Made by a program: the position numbers and the translations under genes. A stretch of DNA of 64,000 nucleotides. It comes from Progne subis subis (Eukaryota; Chordata; Aves; Passeriformes; Hirundinidae). Position 1 is the stretch's first letter, and each line of letters starts with the position of its first letter. Shown here one piece after another: positions 24,621 through 36,262 of this stretch. The notes beneath the pieces were generated by a model. That model was not told where the DNA came from and did no database searches. It was given only the letters and a program-made list of their open reading frames with translations. Location of the stretch: the NCBI GenBank assembly GCA_022316685.1, contig JAKJHU010000053.1, positions 3,341,636 through 3,405,635 of the forward strand, given 5' to 3'.

Positions 24621-25297
24621 TGGAGAGGAGGTGTCTGATGAGACCTTCACCACTTTGGTGGCTCTGAGGTGGTGTGTTCATCTCACAGAGAAAGCTGCAC
24701 TTGCATCAAGCTCCTCATTAGTACTGGTGTGTGTTCAGTGGCAGGTTGTTGTTCATTAACAGTGAATGTGGGAATACCTTGCCTTGCTGAAGGGCCTCTT
24801 AGGACAGCCACGTTTCTAAGGGACACTCTGCATTCCTCTGCACGTTGATGCCTTCTATGCTTGAAGGATTTTAAATATCACACTCGTACAATTGGTGTTT
24901 TTCCTGACTGTTTATTAGTCAGAGCAATTACATGTATTTTTCAGACTTTCCTGGATGCAAAATAGATTCCTTCCACTTGGATAACTAACTGCTGGAAAAC
25001 AGTCTCCCAGCTACCAGATAGTATCACTGAATTCTTGGATCACAGAAGAATTTGTATGTGCTCCTTGAATCACGAGGCAATTTATTTATTCAAGCCCTCT
25101 TGGAATCTGCTCTCTTGCAGCACGTAGCTCTGGTGCTGGGTTGTGAGTAAGGAGCAGAGAGATGCTCCCTGAGTGTGTTCACGTACCTCATGGGCAGTGG
25201 CAGGATGCTGTAAGCAGATAGAGCAGTTACCAAGGTGAGCTGGACTCTGTCACTCTGCTCTTTTAATTCCTTTTTGCTCTGTGTAAAAAAGCTCAAG

Positions 25298-25317
25298 CAA
25301 CAACAACAACAACAACC
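25298..25317. repeat. CAA trinucleotide microsatellite
   Basis: About six to seven CAA units in tandem. On the minus strand they read GTT, and they give a short glutamine or cysteine run in chance frames. Confidence 0.85.
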
Positions 25318-26864
25318 AGCCAAAGGGGGGAGGGAGGGTGTTTCATTTCGCTGAGCTACACTCTCAGCATCATTAATTTCACTTCTGCTTGAGGTGACAC
25401 TTAGGTCTAGGATCCTTCTGTACCCTGGCTCCTGCAATTAGTCTGCTACCTCCTCAATGGGGTCTCGACCATCTAAATCCTTGTCTTCAAGCAAGTACTG
25501 ACAGCCCCCTCGTGTTAAGTTTTGTAAACACTAATTTGTGACATCTCCCATGGCTTAAATCAAAGCACTCAAGTAAAAGTAATAATACCACTGTTAAAGT
25601 GAACGTTACAGAAGAAAATGCCTGTCACCTGACACTAAATGGATATGACACCCAGCATGTTTCAGCAGAGGCTCCTAATGAGGAGGCGCTGGGGAGGCGA
25701 CGCCGCGTGCGCAGCCCTGGCTGTCAGCTCCAGGGCCTGCTTGGCACAAAGAGGGAGGACAGGGCTTCTTCCTGGCCTGTTTTGCATTTTACTCAGGTAA
25801 AAGGAGGAGGGTGACCGGGCTCCTGCGTGTCTTTGCGTGAATGGCAGCTGTGAGACCCACCGGTGCATCGGATTGCAGAGCTCTTTGTGCTCGGTGCTGG
25901 ACACTTCAGTGTCTCCCTGTCCTGTAAAATTTGTTTTAGTAACCAGGAGACACTATTACTTGGAGTTATGCTTAGACTATAGAGCTCTTTTCTATTTGTC
26001 ATTTATCTCTCTATTTTTCTCTTTTAAATCCAGCCTTTCAGTCTTTCTTCCATAATCACATTGTATAAATTGAATGCATCTTTGCCCCTTTTCCTTTGTA
26101 AATGTCCTGAACATTGGTGTTGTATTATATGAACTTTTCATGTCTGGCAATACTGGAAACAATAGGAACCCTTGAACCCAAAACTGTGTGTCACACTTGG
26201 TAATCTTCAAAGAAACTTCTGTGAGCATTCATAGCACAACCATAATAAAGACTTTCCAGCAGGTAGCCAAGCTGGCTGTACCCATCTGCTGTGTTTGAGC
26301 CTGTTGAAGGATAAAATAAACCTCTGCCAGCTCACAAGAAGCCCGAGCAAACTGGGAAAACAGACAAGATTATCAGCAAGAGAAAGGTGCTGTGTAAATT
26401 CCTGTCCCATGTGGGGAGCAGGGAGCAGGGGGAAATGCCTGAGGGTGCTGTCTGTGCATGAACTCTGGGCTGGGAGGGGATGGGTGCCAGCACTGGGTGG
26501 TGGCGGTGCCCACTGGGTCTCACCAGCATGGAAACCTGACAGGTGCTCTTCTGCTGAGGGGTTCTCTCTTTTTCCACGGGCATTTGTCTGCAAGTGCACA
26601 ATGCAGCGATGGTGTGGAGCACAGGACAGGAGTGACAGGGAGAATGGAGGCAGGAGGAGAGGCGCTGCCCAGGAAGCAGTGTGGACAGCTCAGCTGGAGG
26701 TGAGAGCTGAAGGCAGGACTACAGAAACACCTCTGCACCTTCAGCGTAGGAGGAGGTGGTGGTTTATCCTACGTGGCCCGGGAGCGCTCCTGCGCCTCGC
26801 AGAGACACCGCTGGCACTGAGCCACTGCAAGAGGTACCAGCTGAGGGAACTGGCCTTCGGCAGT

Positions 26865-26906
26865 TAATTTATGCTTCTCCTTCCCTAATTTATTCTTCTC
26901 CTTCCC
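26865..26906 (+). repeat. 21-bp tandem duplication of a pyrimidine tract
   Basis: Two adjacent 21-base units beginning TAATTTAT and ending CTTCTCCTTCCC differ by one base (G at 26873, T at 26894). The second runs straight into CAGG, so it forms a branch-point-like TAAT, a pyrimidine tract and an AG at 26908-26909. Confidence 0.85.
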
Positions 26907-27229
26907 CAGGCTGCCTGAGGGGTGCTGTGACACCCGGCGTGGGGAGGAAGCGGCTGTTTGTGGAGCTGGTGCCAGCGCTCAGCACCTGCAGCCCTGGCCC
27001 TGCTCTGTGCTGGGCACAGGTGGCACTGGCAGCTCCTCTGCTGGATCCACAGCATCCCTCGGGTCAGCCCAGCAGCACCAATTCCCATTGGAGAGGGGGT
27101 TTGGGCTGGCAGGGCGGCTCACGGGTCCAGGGGCCGGGCTCTGGCTCAGAGCTGGGCTGCAGAAGGCAGCAGTGCCCTGCACTGCCCAGCTCCTCCCCTT
27201 CCTAGTGCTCGTTAGTCCTTTATTCATAA

Positions 27230-27278
27230 AAACATAGAATTAGGAAGGTTGGAATTAAACCTTTTCAGGCGTTCCCCT
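27230..27278 (-). mobile_element. Possible CR1 3'-end relic
   Basis: ACATAGAATTAGGAAGGTTGG resembles the reverse complement of a CR1 tail and adjoining 3' UTR (ATAGAATCAT...GGTTGGAA form). Only about 45 bases can be matched by eye. Confidence 0.4.
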
Positions 27279-27340
27279 GACAAGAATGTTTCTAATGTCT
27301 TTTATTTCCTTTCTAATTTAATTTAACTGGAAAAAACACC

Positions 27341-27358
27341 TTTTTTTTTTTTTTTTTT
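27341..27358. repeat. Poly(T) tract
   Basis: An 18-base T run about 60 bases after the possible CR1 relic. Confidence 0.9.
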
Positions 27359-27359
27359 G

Positions 27360-30300
27360 TTCACTATTTCTCTATCCCTTTACGATCAGGGGAAACCCCA
27401 TCTAGTAAAGTCTGAATGCTTCTACCGTGGAAATATTTAGTACCAGCTCTGGCATATTTATGTTGGCTCCCTGATTAGACAATGTGCCAAGCTGTCCTTC
27501 GTGGCCTTAATTATCACAACTTCAGGCCAGCGTTGCCTGCTTACAGCATAATCCCACGGCCTAGAGTGAACCCTGAAAATGCTTAATTAAATGACATTCC
27601 ACAACAGATTAAGGAGTCAGAAGCCCAAGATAAAGAAAAAGGGAGACTGTGGCCATAGGAGTGGCAGGTGCTCTTCCTTCTCAGGACAATGCTCCTGACA
27701 TGGACTGTTTCATTTTGAGCACATTAAAAAAAAACAACATTATTTGGTAACAGTTTGGGGTCTGCACTTGGCTCCTTGCATTTTCAGTGGACAGTGGTTC
27801 AGAGAGATCCTGCCACGGGATGCAGTTTGAATGGCACTGTGGACTCTCACTGATTTTTCATCAGCTGAGGATCTGCTCTGTGCTCAAGTCACTTGTTTGG
27901 CATACCTGGATGAAGCCCTTTTGCCAAAGTCAGTGGATGCCTTTGCAGTTCTGAAATCCAGGGTGAGCACTGGGGTCAGACACCAAAATTGGTTGCTTTT
28001 TTTAAAAAAACCCAACACCCCCCAAAAATGATTAAAAAAAACCCCACCAAAATAAACCTTTCCCCCCATGTAAAATCTAGTGCGCAGTCCTTTGGAACAG
28101 ACAGGATCAGTGTTGGAGAGCCCTGCGGGAGCCAAAGCCCACGTCTAACCGCAGAAGATCAGCACACAAATACAAATGCTGAGATAATGTTACAGTGCAC
28201 AGATTAGGGCTCAAATCTTCAGCAAATCTGCTCAGAGCGAGGAAATGACGGCACGTGGGGCACGTGCAGCACACTGAGCACGTCTCATTCAGAGGCCCAT
28301 CAGTAAAGGCAGTTATTGCTATTATTGTGTTTTATCATATTATTCCTCAATTATTTGCTCCAGCAACTCTCTTGTCTTAGCTAAATAAACTGGCTGTGCT
28401 GAAGCTGACCTGACGTGATTTCTTCTTTGTGAAGGGAGTGGGTTGTGGTTGGGCGTCACGATGTTTCCAGGGGTTTGGTTTGTATGGTTTGTGTCCTTCT
28501 CCAGTTCTATAATATGATTTCAGCAATTAAACTACAGGAGAAGGCAGTGAATTAAATGTCCCTGCTAACACAGGGTCCGTCCTTAGGGAAAAAAAAAATA
28601 CAGAGGAGCTGAGCGAGGGTGGTCCCTGACTGGTGCCTGTGGTCAGGGGGAGGTGAGGCAGCCCCAGCCTAAACCTCAGTGGGCACTTGCTACCCACAGT
28701 ACAAAATACATCCCATGTTTTGAATGGAACCTTTGGGTGCACAGAAGCAAGGAATTTTTTTTTATACTTGATAGCAGAAGCAAGGCACATTATTCCTAAA
28801 CCCCATCAGCTAAGCCGTGCAAGGGACCGTAGCACATCATTTCCCTATCTCTGAAATGGAGGCTTTTTTGCTGAGCTGGGCTATTCAAGTGATGAATTTT
28901 TAGCATGAGGGAGGCCTCTTGTTGCAGCTCAGAGGCTGCATGTGCTTAACCCCTTACCCTGTGACTGGTCATGCTGGGGTGCAGAGCAGCAGCCTGGAGC
29001 ATGTCCCAGCATCGAGCCAGCCCCGAGCCTGGTCTCCTCTCCTCTGAGGTGCTTTTACAGAGCCATCACCTGCCTGAATGCTCCACGACTTCACCCAGCA
29101 CGGTGCATTTGCCAACATTAACATTTATCATCTTCTCCGGCAGATTTCCTTTTTGCAAATTAAAAGTAGAAGAGTTTTAAGGAAGGGAGCGAAATCTGAC
29201 AGCAAAAACCTCTTTTTAGGTATTTCATGGAGGAATAACCCAGGGCAGTATGTGAAGCAGAAGTATTTCTATTTACCTAGAGGTATTCTATGCTTGGAGT
29301 CAAGAAGACTGCACCAATTCCTGTTCAGAGCTTTATATGTGATAAAAAGCACCACCTCAGATTTGTTTTCTTTATTCTACGTTTACCATCACTCTTCAAA
29401 CTGAGAATTTGTCTTATTCCAGTCTGAAGACGCAGTTCTGCAGGTGTTAGAGCATCCTCAGGTTCTCCCATCACATCTCCAAGTCATCCAGCAACATGAA
29501 ACTTTTGGATGCTTTGCTCTCCAAGTGGGTGCAAGGTCAGAGTCCAAGGCTGAGGATTTTGCCCAGTTTGGTCTTCACAAGGCTTCTCTGTGTATGTGTG
29601 TGTGTGTACAAACTGGGACCCCCTCAGCGGCAGCGGAGCTTTGTGCAGGTGGAGCCCCAGCCTGAGCAGAGCCCAGCTGAGGACCTTCTTTGTGGCTGGA
29701 GCAATATAAAAGACTTTAGATCCAGTCTTCAGCCTTGAAAGTGTTTCTTTGAAGTTTCTGGGCCTTCACATGTCCTCCAGACTTTCATTTCATGTACTGG
29801 GGTTTTTTTCGTAGGTTTGTTTTGGTTTTTTTAAGATTTCAGGTAAGATTTCAACAAGCTGGGGATGTATCAAAGTATAAAATACTTTGCTTGAGTCTTA
29901 ATCAATCCAAACCGTTCTCTTAAGAAAGGAAAAATAAAGGCTGTTAAAGCCGGCCAGACACAAGGCAGCAGATGTTTCTCTTTAGTGTCAGAGCAACAAT
30001 CTTTATTAAATACCAAAGAAAGCCCTGTAAATCCAGGAAGGCAGTTGAGTCTATGCTGAGGACACCTCTTCCTGAGGCCAAACAGCCTTTCCTGAATAAT
30101 TTGTTTTTCCTGCCGATCTTTCAGCGGTGTTTCTGCGACATAAAAGCAAAAAGGAAAATGAATATTTAACTGTGGAAAAAACCCGATAGTTTGAGCTAAA
30201 CTAAAAGAGAAGGGAAAGAACTGGGATTCTGCCATTCCTACCTGTGCTGACTCGTCCTTGGCACCAGGACTAAGGTGGGACCATCCCAGGGGACTCCTGG

Positions 30301-30465
30301 AGCTGCCCCAGGTGGAGCAGGGAGCTGGTTTGTCTGGTCACCACGCAGTTACTGGGCAGGCACATCTTCTCCCAAGAACATGTCTGGGGGAAAGCAAACA
30401 ACTCGTTCCTACTGCCTGGGAATGGCAGAGCGAGGTCTCTGCAGGATGGAGAGAGCTCTTTCTGT
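27360..30465. other. Non-coding DNA with two possible old repeat relics
   Basis: No gene recognised. 28835-28870 contains CATTTCCCTATCTCTGAAAT, which resembles the TTTCCCCATCTGTAAAATG phrase of old vertebrate SINE/LINE tails. 29325-29372 resembles the repeat at 16130-16235. A/T-homopolymer patches occur at 28002-28050 and 28588-28600. Frames are short. Confidence 0.5.
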
Positions 30466-30469
30466 CTGG

Positions 30470-30580
30470 AGAGCGCTGGCCATAATGAGCCTGGTAGTTT
30501 TCATTAGCATTGCTAATGGCATCTTCCACTTTTAAGAAATAACAACAAGGTTTCATGAATTAATAAAAGGAGAATGGTGA
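30470..30580. promoter_or_regulatory. Candidate homeodomain-bound element with palindrome
   Basis: The core is CATTAGCATTGCTAATG at 30502-30518, an exact inverted repeat of CATTAGCA and TGCTAATG around one T. It is followed by ATGAATTAATAAAAGG near 30555. Paired TAAT cores in mirror orientation are the form used by homeodomain dimers and some POU or LIM factors. Binding is inferred. Confidence 0.45.
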
Positions 30581-33424
30581 TTGACCGAACAAAGGGTGTG
30601 CCAGCCTGTGCAGCTGGTCTGCTTTAACTAGGTAATGTCCATAGATACGGCGTTAATTTAATTCTCAGTTGAAATACTCCAGAGGAAATGTCAGATCAAT
30701 AATGTAGGAAAGGGCAAAGATTTGCTAAGCCTGGCTGGCTTGTGTATGTTAACTACCATGAGATAGATATGGATAAATGCTGAACATTAAGGTGAGTAAT
30801 CACAACTGTCTTGGGTGTCTGAAAAAATTTTCTGCATAAACGCTGTACAAAACAAACATGTTTCAGGCCAGAGGCTGGGTAACAGGTTGTTATTTCACAC
30901 ACAGCTCTGCAGTTAACATCCATGGGCTTGCTTTTTTTTTGGAAGAGGACAAAAAGCCTCATTTCAAACACTGTCCATTCCTCCCTGGTGTGGTGCTGAG
31001 AGTCCCTGTGCCCATCCCTACCCAGGGTCCTGCACCAACACATCTTCATGCCTGCATGCATGTGGGTACCAGCTCTAGCTCTCGGTCATTTTAAATCCTG
31101 GTTTTATCTGAATTTTACCTTTTACCACGCTGCTTCTGAGATTTCCACTGGACTGGGTGGCAAAGGTGTTCTAAAAGCAAATCCCATCTCTCCTTGTTAA
31201 GAAGCACTTCTGTAAGCAGCAGCTGTGCTCAGTTGTGGTCATGGCTGGCATGCTCTCATTGCAATGAAACAAGAACAGACACCTTTCATGGCCTTTGGGC
31301 CTAAATCTCAACTATTTGACAGTTGCACAGTAATTTTTCCATGCAGTCTTGGCTAAACCACTCAGAAACCTTGAGGATCTATTTATTTGAATAACACTAT
31401 CTCCTCCAGCACTGAGAGCGAGGGCTCTCCCAGAACCCGTGTGTGTGTGTGTGGAGTTTATGGGAACACTGAGATTTCAGAATTGCCAAAACAAACAACA
31501 GGTGCCTGTGTTATTTTGCAAGTAGGAGCTGCTCAAATATCAGACTTTGGCAGAGAAGAGGCTTCCTTACCACACTGATCTTCTTACCCCAAAGGCCCCT
31601 GGGAACCTGGGTGGTGTATTTGCGCTAAAGGATGCCGAGTTGGAAAATATTTTGAAGTCACCTTTGATGAAGAAGTCTTTAAAGTGCCTTCCCAGCTACT
31701 TGTTAAGTCTGCTTCATTTCTGCTTTCAACAACAGTATGGATCAGTATCAGGTTTAAGTACAACTGGAGAAGGCACAGGGTGACTCAGAGAATCCCATAA
31801 TAGCCTTTTTCCTAGGGGCTTGGCTTACCCTCTGCAGAAAGCTGAGCATGGGTGTAGCTACACTGAGGTCTGTCCCAGTACAAACCTGTGGTTCACAAAC
31901 AGGGTGGGATTGGCAGAAATGCTCACACCAGTGCAGGAAGCCCTCCTCCAGGAGCTGTGCAGGGATGTCAGGCAGAGCTTGTCATGCTGGTGGCTAAGGA
32001 TGGGTGTGCTGTGGGGGTGAGACTGTGCAGAGCAGTCCTGCAAGTGGGGCTTCTTCCATTCTCCAGGGGATACAGTACCAGCTGCTGGCTTTTTTGGGAT
32101 CCAGTAAAACCAAGGCCCTCCAAAGAACCAGCTCCTGCCTCAGGAGCCACACACTCAATATTTGCCTTATCATGGCACTGGTTTCCCAGCAAGGTGACTA
32201 AGGACAGGATCTGTGCCCTCAGGGGCAGGAGCCCCTGCCTGGGCAGGACAGTGTGGGAGACGTGTGCTGCTGCTTTGAAAAGAGCTGTGAGCAGCCCAGT
32301 GCCTCCATCCCCAGTGTCAGCCGGCCTCTCACTGGGGCTTTTCCCAGCTGGGTTTTAAAAGGAGGAAAGAAAAGAGCTGACAGAGCTGGAACTGCTTTAA
32401 GGTGGAACTGAAACAATAGCTTGTGGCTGTCTGAATCAGTTCCCTTGTTCTATGAATTTGACTCAGAGCTGAGTATTTCAGAGCCTCAGAAAGAAAAGGC
32501 TTATTTCAATTTTGGTTCTAATAATGGGCAAAGGTCACAGCAGTTGGGAGGAGAGGGGAAATGAAAGGCATGGGCTTGGCTGTTTTCTCTGAACCAGCTT
32601 CACCCGTTCCTGGTTACGATCTCAGCAGGATAATAGCTGATCCTGAGCAAGGCTAAGAAATGAAATTAACACATGCAAAATTACATTACAGCCGTGTCAG
32701 GATCCTGCTGCCCGGCAGCGTGAGCGATGCGTCCTGGAGCACGTGGCAAGGGCAGCACAGGAGAGCTGACGGCTGGGAGCAGAGCACCTCGCTGTGCCAG
32801 GCACTGCCCATCCCTGCATCTCTGTGCTCTGGGGCAGCTGCAGCTCTGCCCTCGGGGCTGGAGGGATGCTCTGCCACCACTGCACCCACGGCTCAGCCCC
32901 TCTCGGTGCTTTAGCATGCTGTAAATCCAGACCTGGAGCCTGCCAGGGAGCTCGGGGCTGATGCTTGAGCTTCTCCAGGGACTTGGCCAGCTTTCAAGAG
33001 CGGATCATAACACACCATGAGAGCTGCCCGGGAGGAGCAGCCAGCACCCCTGGCCTTACGGAATAACCCAGCAGCAGGCACTTCCCTGGCTCTGATCACC
33101 CTGTCCAAGCCTATCCTGCGGGGTGGATGCTCATCCCTCAAGGCTCGTGTGCCCCACAGCCTTCCCTGTGCTGGGCTGGGAGCACAGTGAGGGGCAGGAG
33201 CCCGGCAGGGCTGAGGAGATGACAGTGAGTGGTGAGACAAACATCGGCTCTGAAGAGCCCTGGCCAGAATCGCCCACCTGCTCCTCCAGTTCCAGCTCCA
33301 CGGGAACCAGCAGCAGGGTCAGGCCTCACACGGCTCGTCCTGCTGCCGGTACCAGCAGCTGGGAGCTGCTGAAAATGTGCCAACACACCCACTTTGACCC
33401 CCTGGCTCTGGTGTGAAGGCAGGT
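30581..33424. other. Non-coding DNA, GC-richer at 31.9-33.4 kb
   Basis: No gene recognised. A (GT)7 run lies at 31440-31453. 32680-33400 is GC-rich, with many frames open in several phases (for example 33123-33416 plus and 33138-33392 minus), and no domain is visible. Confidence 0.5.
31440..31453. repeat. GT microsatellite
   Basis: Seven GT units in tandem after CCC. Confidence 0.85.
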
Positions 33425-33900
33425 TTGCTCAGAGACGGGAGATTAATACGGCTATTCCCACGACGTGCTTAACGACATCATTTACTTCAGAGGCTCTTGG
33501 GACGGCGCTGACACTCGCTTCAGCAGCTGAAGTGTTTAATGTGTTCTCCAAGGCACTCTCTAAACACAGATAGAGCTGAGCGACACAAATGTATTTGCAG
33601 AATGTTTTAGGGTTAGCACGCTCCAGAGGCGCGCAATCGAATGATGCCGAGCGCCCGGGAACGGTTCTTTGAGAGGATCATGATTCAGCAAGAGGTCGTG
33701 ATTATTAAATACATCACAAGGCTCCCTCTTGGTATTTTTCATACCTTGTTCTCAAAGTATTACTCATATAATTTTCCCTCTGAAAGTTATTACAGGTGAC
33801 TCACCTTTAGCTCGAGTGAGCAAACATGACCGAGTGTTTATTCTCTTCACAGCCGAGCAATTTTAAGCCCAGATCCTGACCTTAAAAAAAGTCCCTGAGT
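33425..33900. promoter_or_regulatory. Candidate conserved non-coding element with retained CpGs
   Basis: The block mixes TAAT-type cores (GATTAATACGG near 33441, GTGATTATTAAATACATC near 33697) with about a dozen and a half CpGs, including CCACGACGTGCTTAACGAC near 33458 and GGCGCGCAATCGAATG near 33628. Retained CpGs outside a full island, together with smooth AT-rich sequence and no repeat, suggest constraint. GGTGACTCACC at 33796-33806 is an 11-bp interrupted palindrome with a TGACTCA AP-1 core. No coding frame exceeds 60 codons. Constraint is inferred. Confidence 0.42.
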
Positions 33901-35990
33901 GAGGCTGGTGGGTAAGACAGAACACCACTGGTCCCTGGAGCATCGTGACTCAGAGGCATATTTCTTATTAAAATGCTTCTGCTTTTAACTCGAGGCAGTC
34001 ACATCTTGCTGACCGACATCCACAGTGAATTTCCCGTCCCACCCCGAGCAAGTGCTGGGCTGAGCTCCCACCAACTCCCCAGGCCCCTGCTGCTGCCAAA
34101 ACATCATCAGCCTGCTGCTGTCCCACCCAAGTGCTGGAGGAAAATATGATAGGAAATGCCTATTTTCTTCCATAAGCAATTAATATAAGTCAGGATGGGT
34201 CCACTTATTGCTCCGGGGGGGAAATAAAAATGAGCATATCTGGGGCAGGGGGAGAATGGGAGCAGGGGTTCAACTTCTCTCCATGGCTGCTGCCAGCTCC
34301 CTACTGCTGCCCCATCTGGAGGTTGCTTTGGGTGAGATTTTCTCTTTTGATAATTTTTTTTTTTCCCCTCTTGGCACTTGAGATCAACAATTTCATTTTG
34401 CAGTGACAGCTAAGGGAGAGCAGAGCATGTGCTCCCGTCCTGCCTGTGAAAGCCTCTGTTGCCTGCTGTTAACCTGAGCAGTTTTGCAGGCTCTCAATGC
34501 TTTTGTCTCGAGTTTTTTTTTCCAGTTTTGGGTCTCACCACATGGTTTCCTGGCTGGCAGAATAATCTCTAAGCTTAGCAGGCAGAAGCCTTGTAGCGTG
34601 TCCAACGAGCAGGTGAGGGAAACCTCACACCCTGAGAGGGGAGCGCTTGCAAAGGACAGGAAAAAAAGGCAGAGCAAAGGCTGGTGTCACAAAGCCTCCT
34701 CTGGGCTATTTGCAGAGAGGAAGGGACTTTGGCAGGGGACCAAGAACTCTGGGTCCCTGCATTGGTGTTTACTGCAGCCAGGAGAGATAACGGGAGAGCA
34801 GTGACCAAGGCTGGGCTGGGCACATCACAGCTCCTGCTCCAACAATCACCCGGAGCCCTGGGACACACAAACGTATCCTGAGCTCAAACCTGTGTGAAAC
34901 TGCTTGGGAGCAGGCTTAGGCCCTAAAGAACTGGCACCCTAAAACTTTCTAAGCCCTGGAAATCTGGTTTAATTATTGGCTAATTGGCTGGGGTGCATCT
35001 CATTTGTAACAAATTAAGAGAGGAAGGTTGTGAGGCTGTGGTTGGTGGAAGCAGAGCTGGTTAACTCCTGGTTAAACTGGCATAAGAGGCTGTTATCCTG
35101 GTTTTTAGGAGGGGGTTCTGCAGTGTGGTGGTGCCTTATTTGGGTGTGTGTCCACGAGAGTTGGTGGATGTCACCTGCAGGCTGTCACCCGCCAGGATTT
35201 CTTGCTCATGGACGAGGCTTTGGAGATTGCCATGGTGCTTCATGGGCTGATGCCCTCAGGAAGACAGGAGTCAGGTAATGTGTGTTACATTTCAGGAGCT
35301 TTATAACCTGGGGAATTGCCTTTTGAGAGAGTTGGGGGGGAATAAAGTAGCGTAGCTGTAATTCTCAGGGCCCTAAACTCCGACAAAGCTGCTGTGGAGA
35401 GACTGAGTATTTCTGTCAGGAAAATATCAGTAGCCTTAATCTCTCATTGCCTTCTTTTGTAAAGATGATTTAAAAACATATTCGTGTTATCTTTGTGTAA
35501 TATAGGAAGCAGCCATGTAATATCGTCTCTTTGAAGGTTGTGTTAGAGCTCACTATCTCTGCTCAAGTGACTACAAGGTCAAATCCCAGCTGATATCTCA
35601 GAGGAGTTATAGAACAGATGTTAAGTTGAGCCTCTGACTTGGGGTGTCCCTCCCTTGGCTGTGCCAGAGATGCTTGTGATAGCAGCTAACCAAATTAATT
35701 TGTCTGTGCTCCCCTCCTCCCTTGTGAAATTGGGATAACAGCAGTTTGTTATCTCGTAGATTCTGTGTTGATCAGCCCAGTTATGGGGGAGTGATGATGG
35801 GATGTGCACCAGAGCATGGGGGAAGATGAGGGGAAAAGGAATCGACAGGACTGAGTTTAGGATTGAAACGCTGCAGTCTGGGGTTCCAAATCTGTAATCC
35901 CTTGGGAAAAACTGATTTAGTGGTTTCGGTGCTGCATCTCGTTGAGCAGAAATGTTTCAGTGAGGGTGCTGAAATGTAATTAGCAGAATA
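33901..35990. other. Non-coding unique DNA
   Basis: No gene recognised. Frames of about 95-106 codons at 34393-34868 are open on both strands. 35700-35760 has a TTGTGAAATTGGGATAACAG phrase like an old SINE/LINE tail, too short to assign. Confidence 0.5.
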
Positions 35991-35993
35991 ATT

Positions 35994-36034
35994 CCAGTTG
36001 AACTGGCTCTACCACCAGCTCCCAGAGCCAGTTC
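35994..36034. repeat. Nested palindromes and perfect 11-bp hairpin
   Basis: CCAGTTGAACTGG at 35994-36006 is a 13-bp palindrome with a central G. Overlapping it, GAACTGGCTCT (36000-36010) and AGAGCCAGTTC (36024-36034) are exact inverted arms around a 13-base loop. So the same GAACTGG segment can pair leftward or rightward. The stem does not extend beyond 11 pairs, which is too short for a microRNA precursor. Confidence 0.9.
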
Positions 36035-36174
36035 TGTGTGCTGTGGACATGCTGCTGGGAAGGTGCAGAGCCCTGAAGCTCCTACTCTACCTCCCTGCTC
36101 CCCAATTCAAGCAGTGTCAGTCCTTGGCACTCGGTGTGAAGCGTTGCCCTCATTTGCTAACAGCTTTGGTCTCT

Positions 36175-36262
36175 CCACATCTGAGACAGGATTGTTAATC
36201 TGCCTTTACCTCCCAGGATGACTGAGGTTAATTGAGATTTGTGAGCTGCTGAGAAGGTGCAG
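36175..36262 (+). repeat. Old SINE/LINE tail relic
   Basis: The order CATCTGAGACAGGATTGTTA, CTTTACCTCCCAGGATGACT, GAGGTTAATTGAGATTTGTG follows the widely shared vertebrate tail phrase CATCTGTAAAATGGG...TACCTCACAGGGTTG...GAGGATTAATTGAGAT. This is typical of MIR or L2-type relics. The specific family is not resolved. Confidence 0.45.

Larger units (their letters stand above)
24621..27229. other. Non-coding DNA, GC-richer toward 27 kb
   Basis: Contains a (CAA)n run at about 25298-25317, a CAGGTAAA donor-like word at 25795-25802, and a GC-rich patch at 26400-27200 with many overlapping frames (up to 190 codons, 26295-26867 plus). None shows a domain. A 21-bp tandem duplication at 26865-26906 creates a strong acceptor-like sequence. 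No complete exon can be supported. Confidence 0.45.

Noticed and set aside
26295..26867. 190-codon plus-strand frame
   Set aside because: Overlapped by minus frames of 96-130 codons. Residue content is arbitrary and no domain is seen.
35994..36034. MicroRNA precursor
   Set aside because: The stem is only 11 pairs and does not extend outward. No known mature microRNA word was recognised here or elsewhere in the window.
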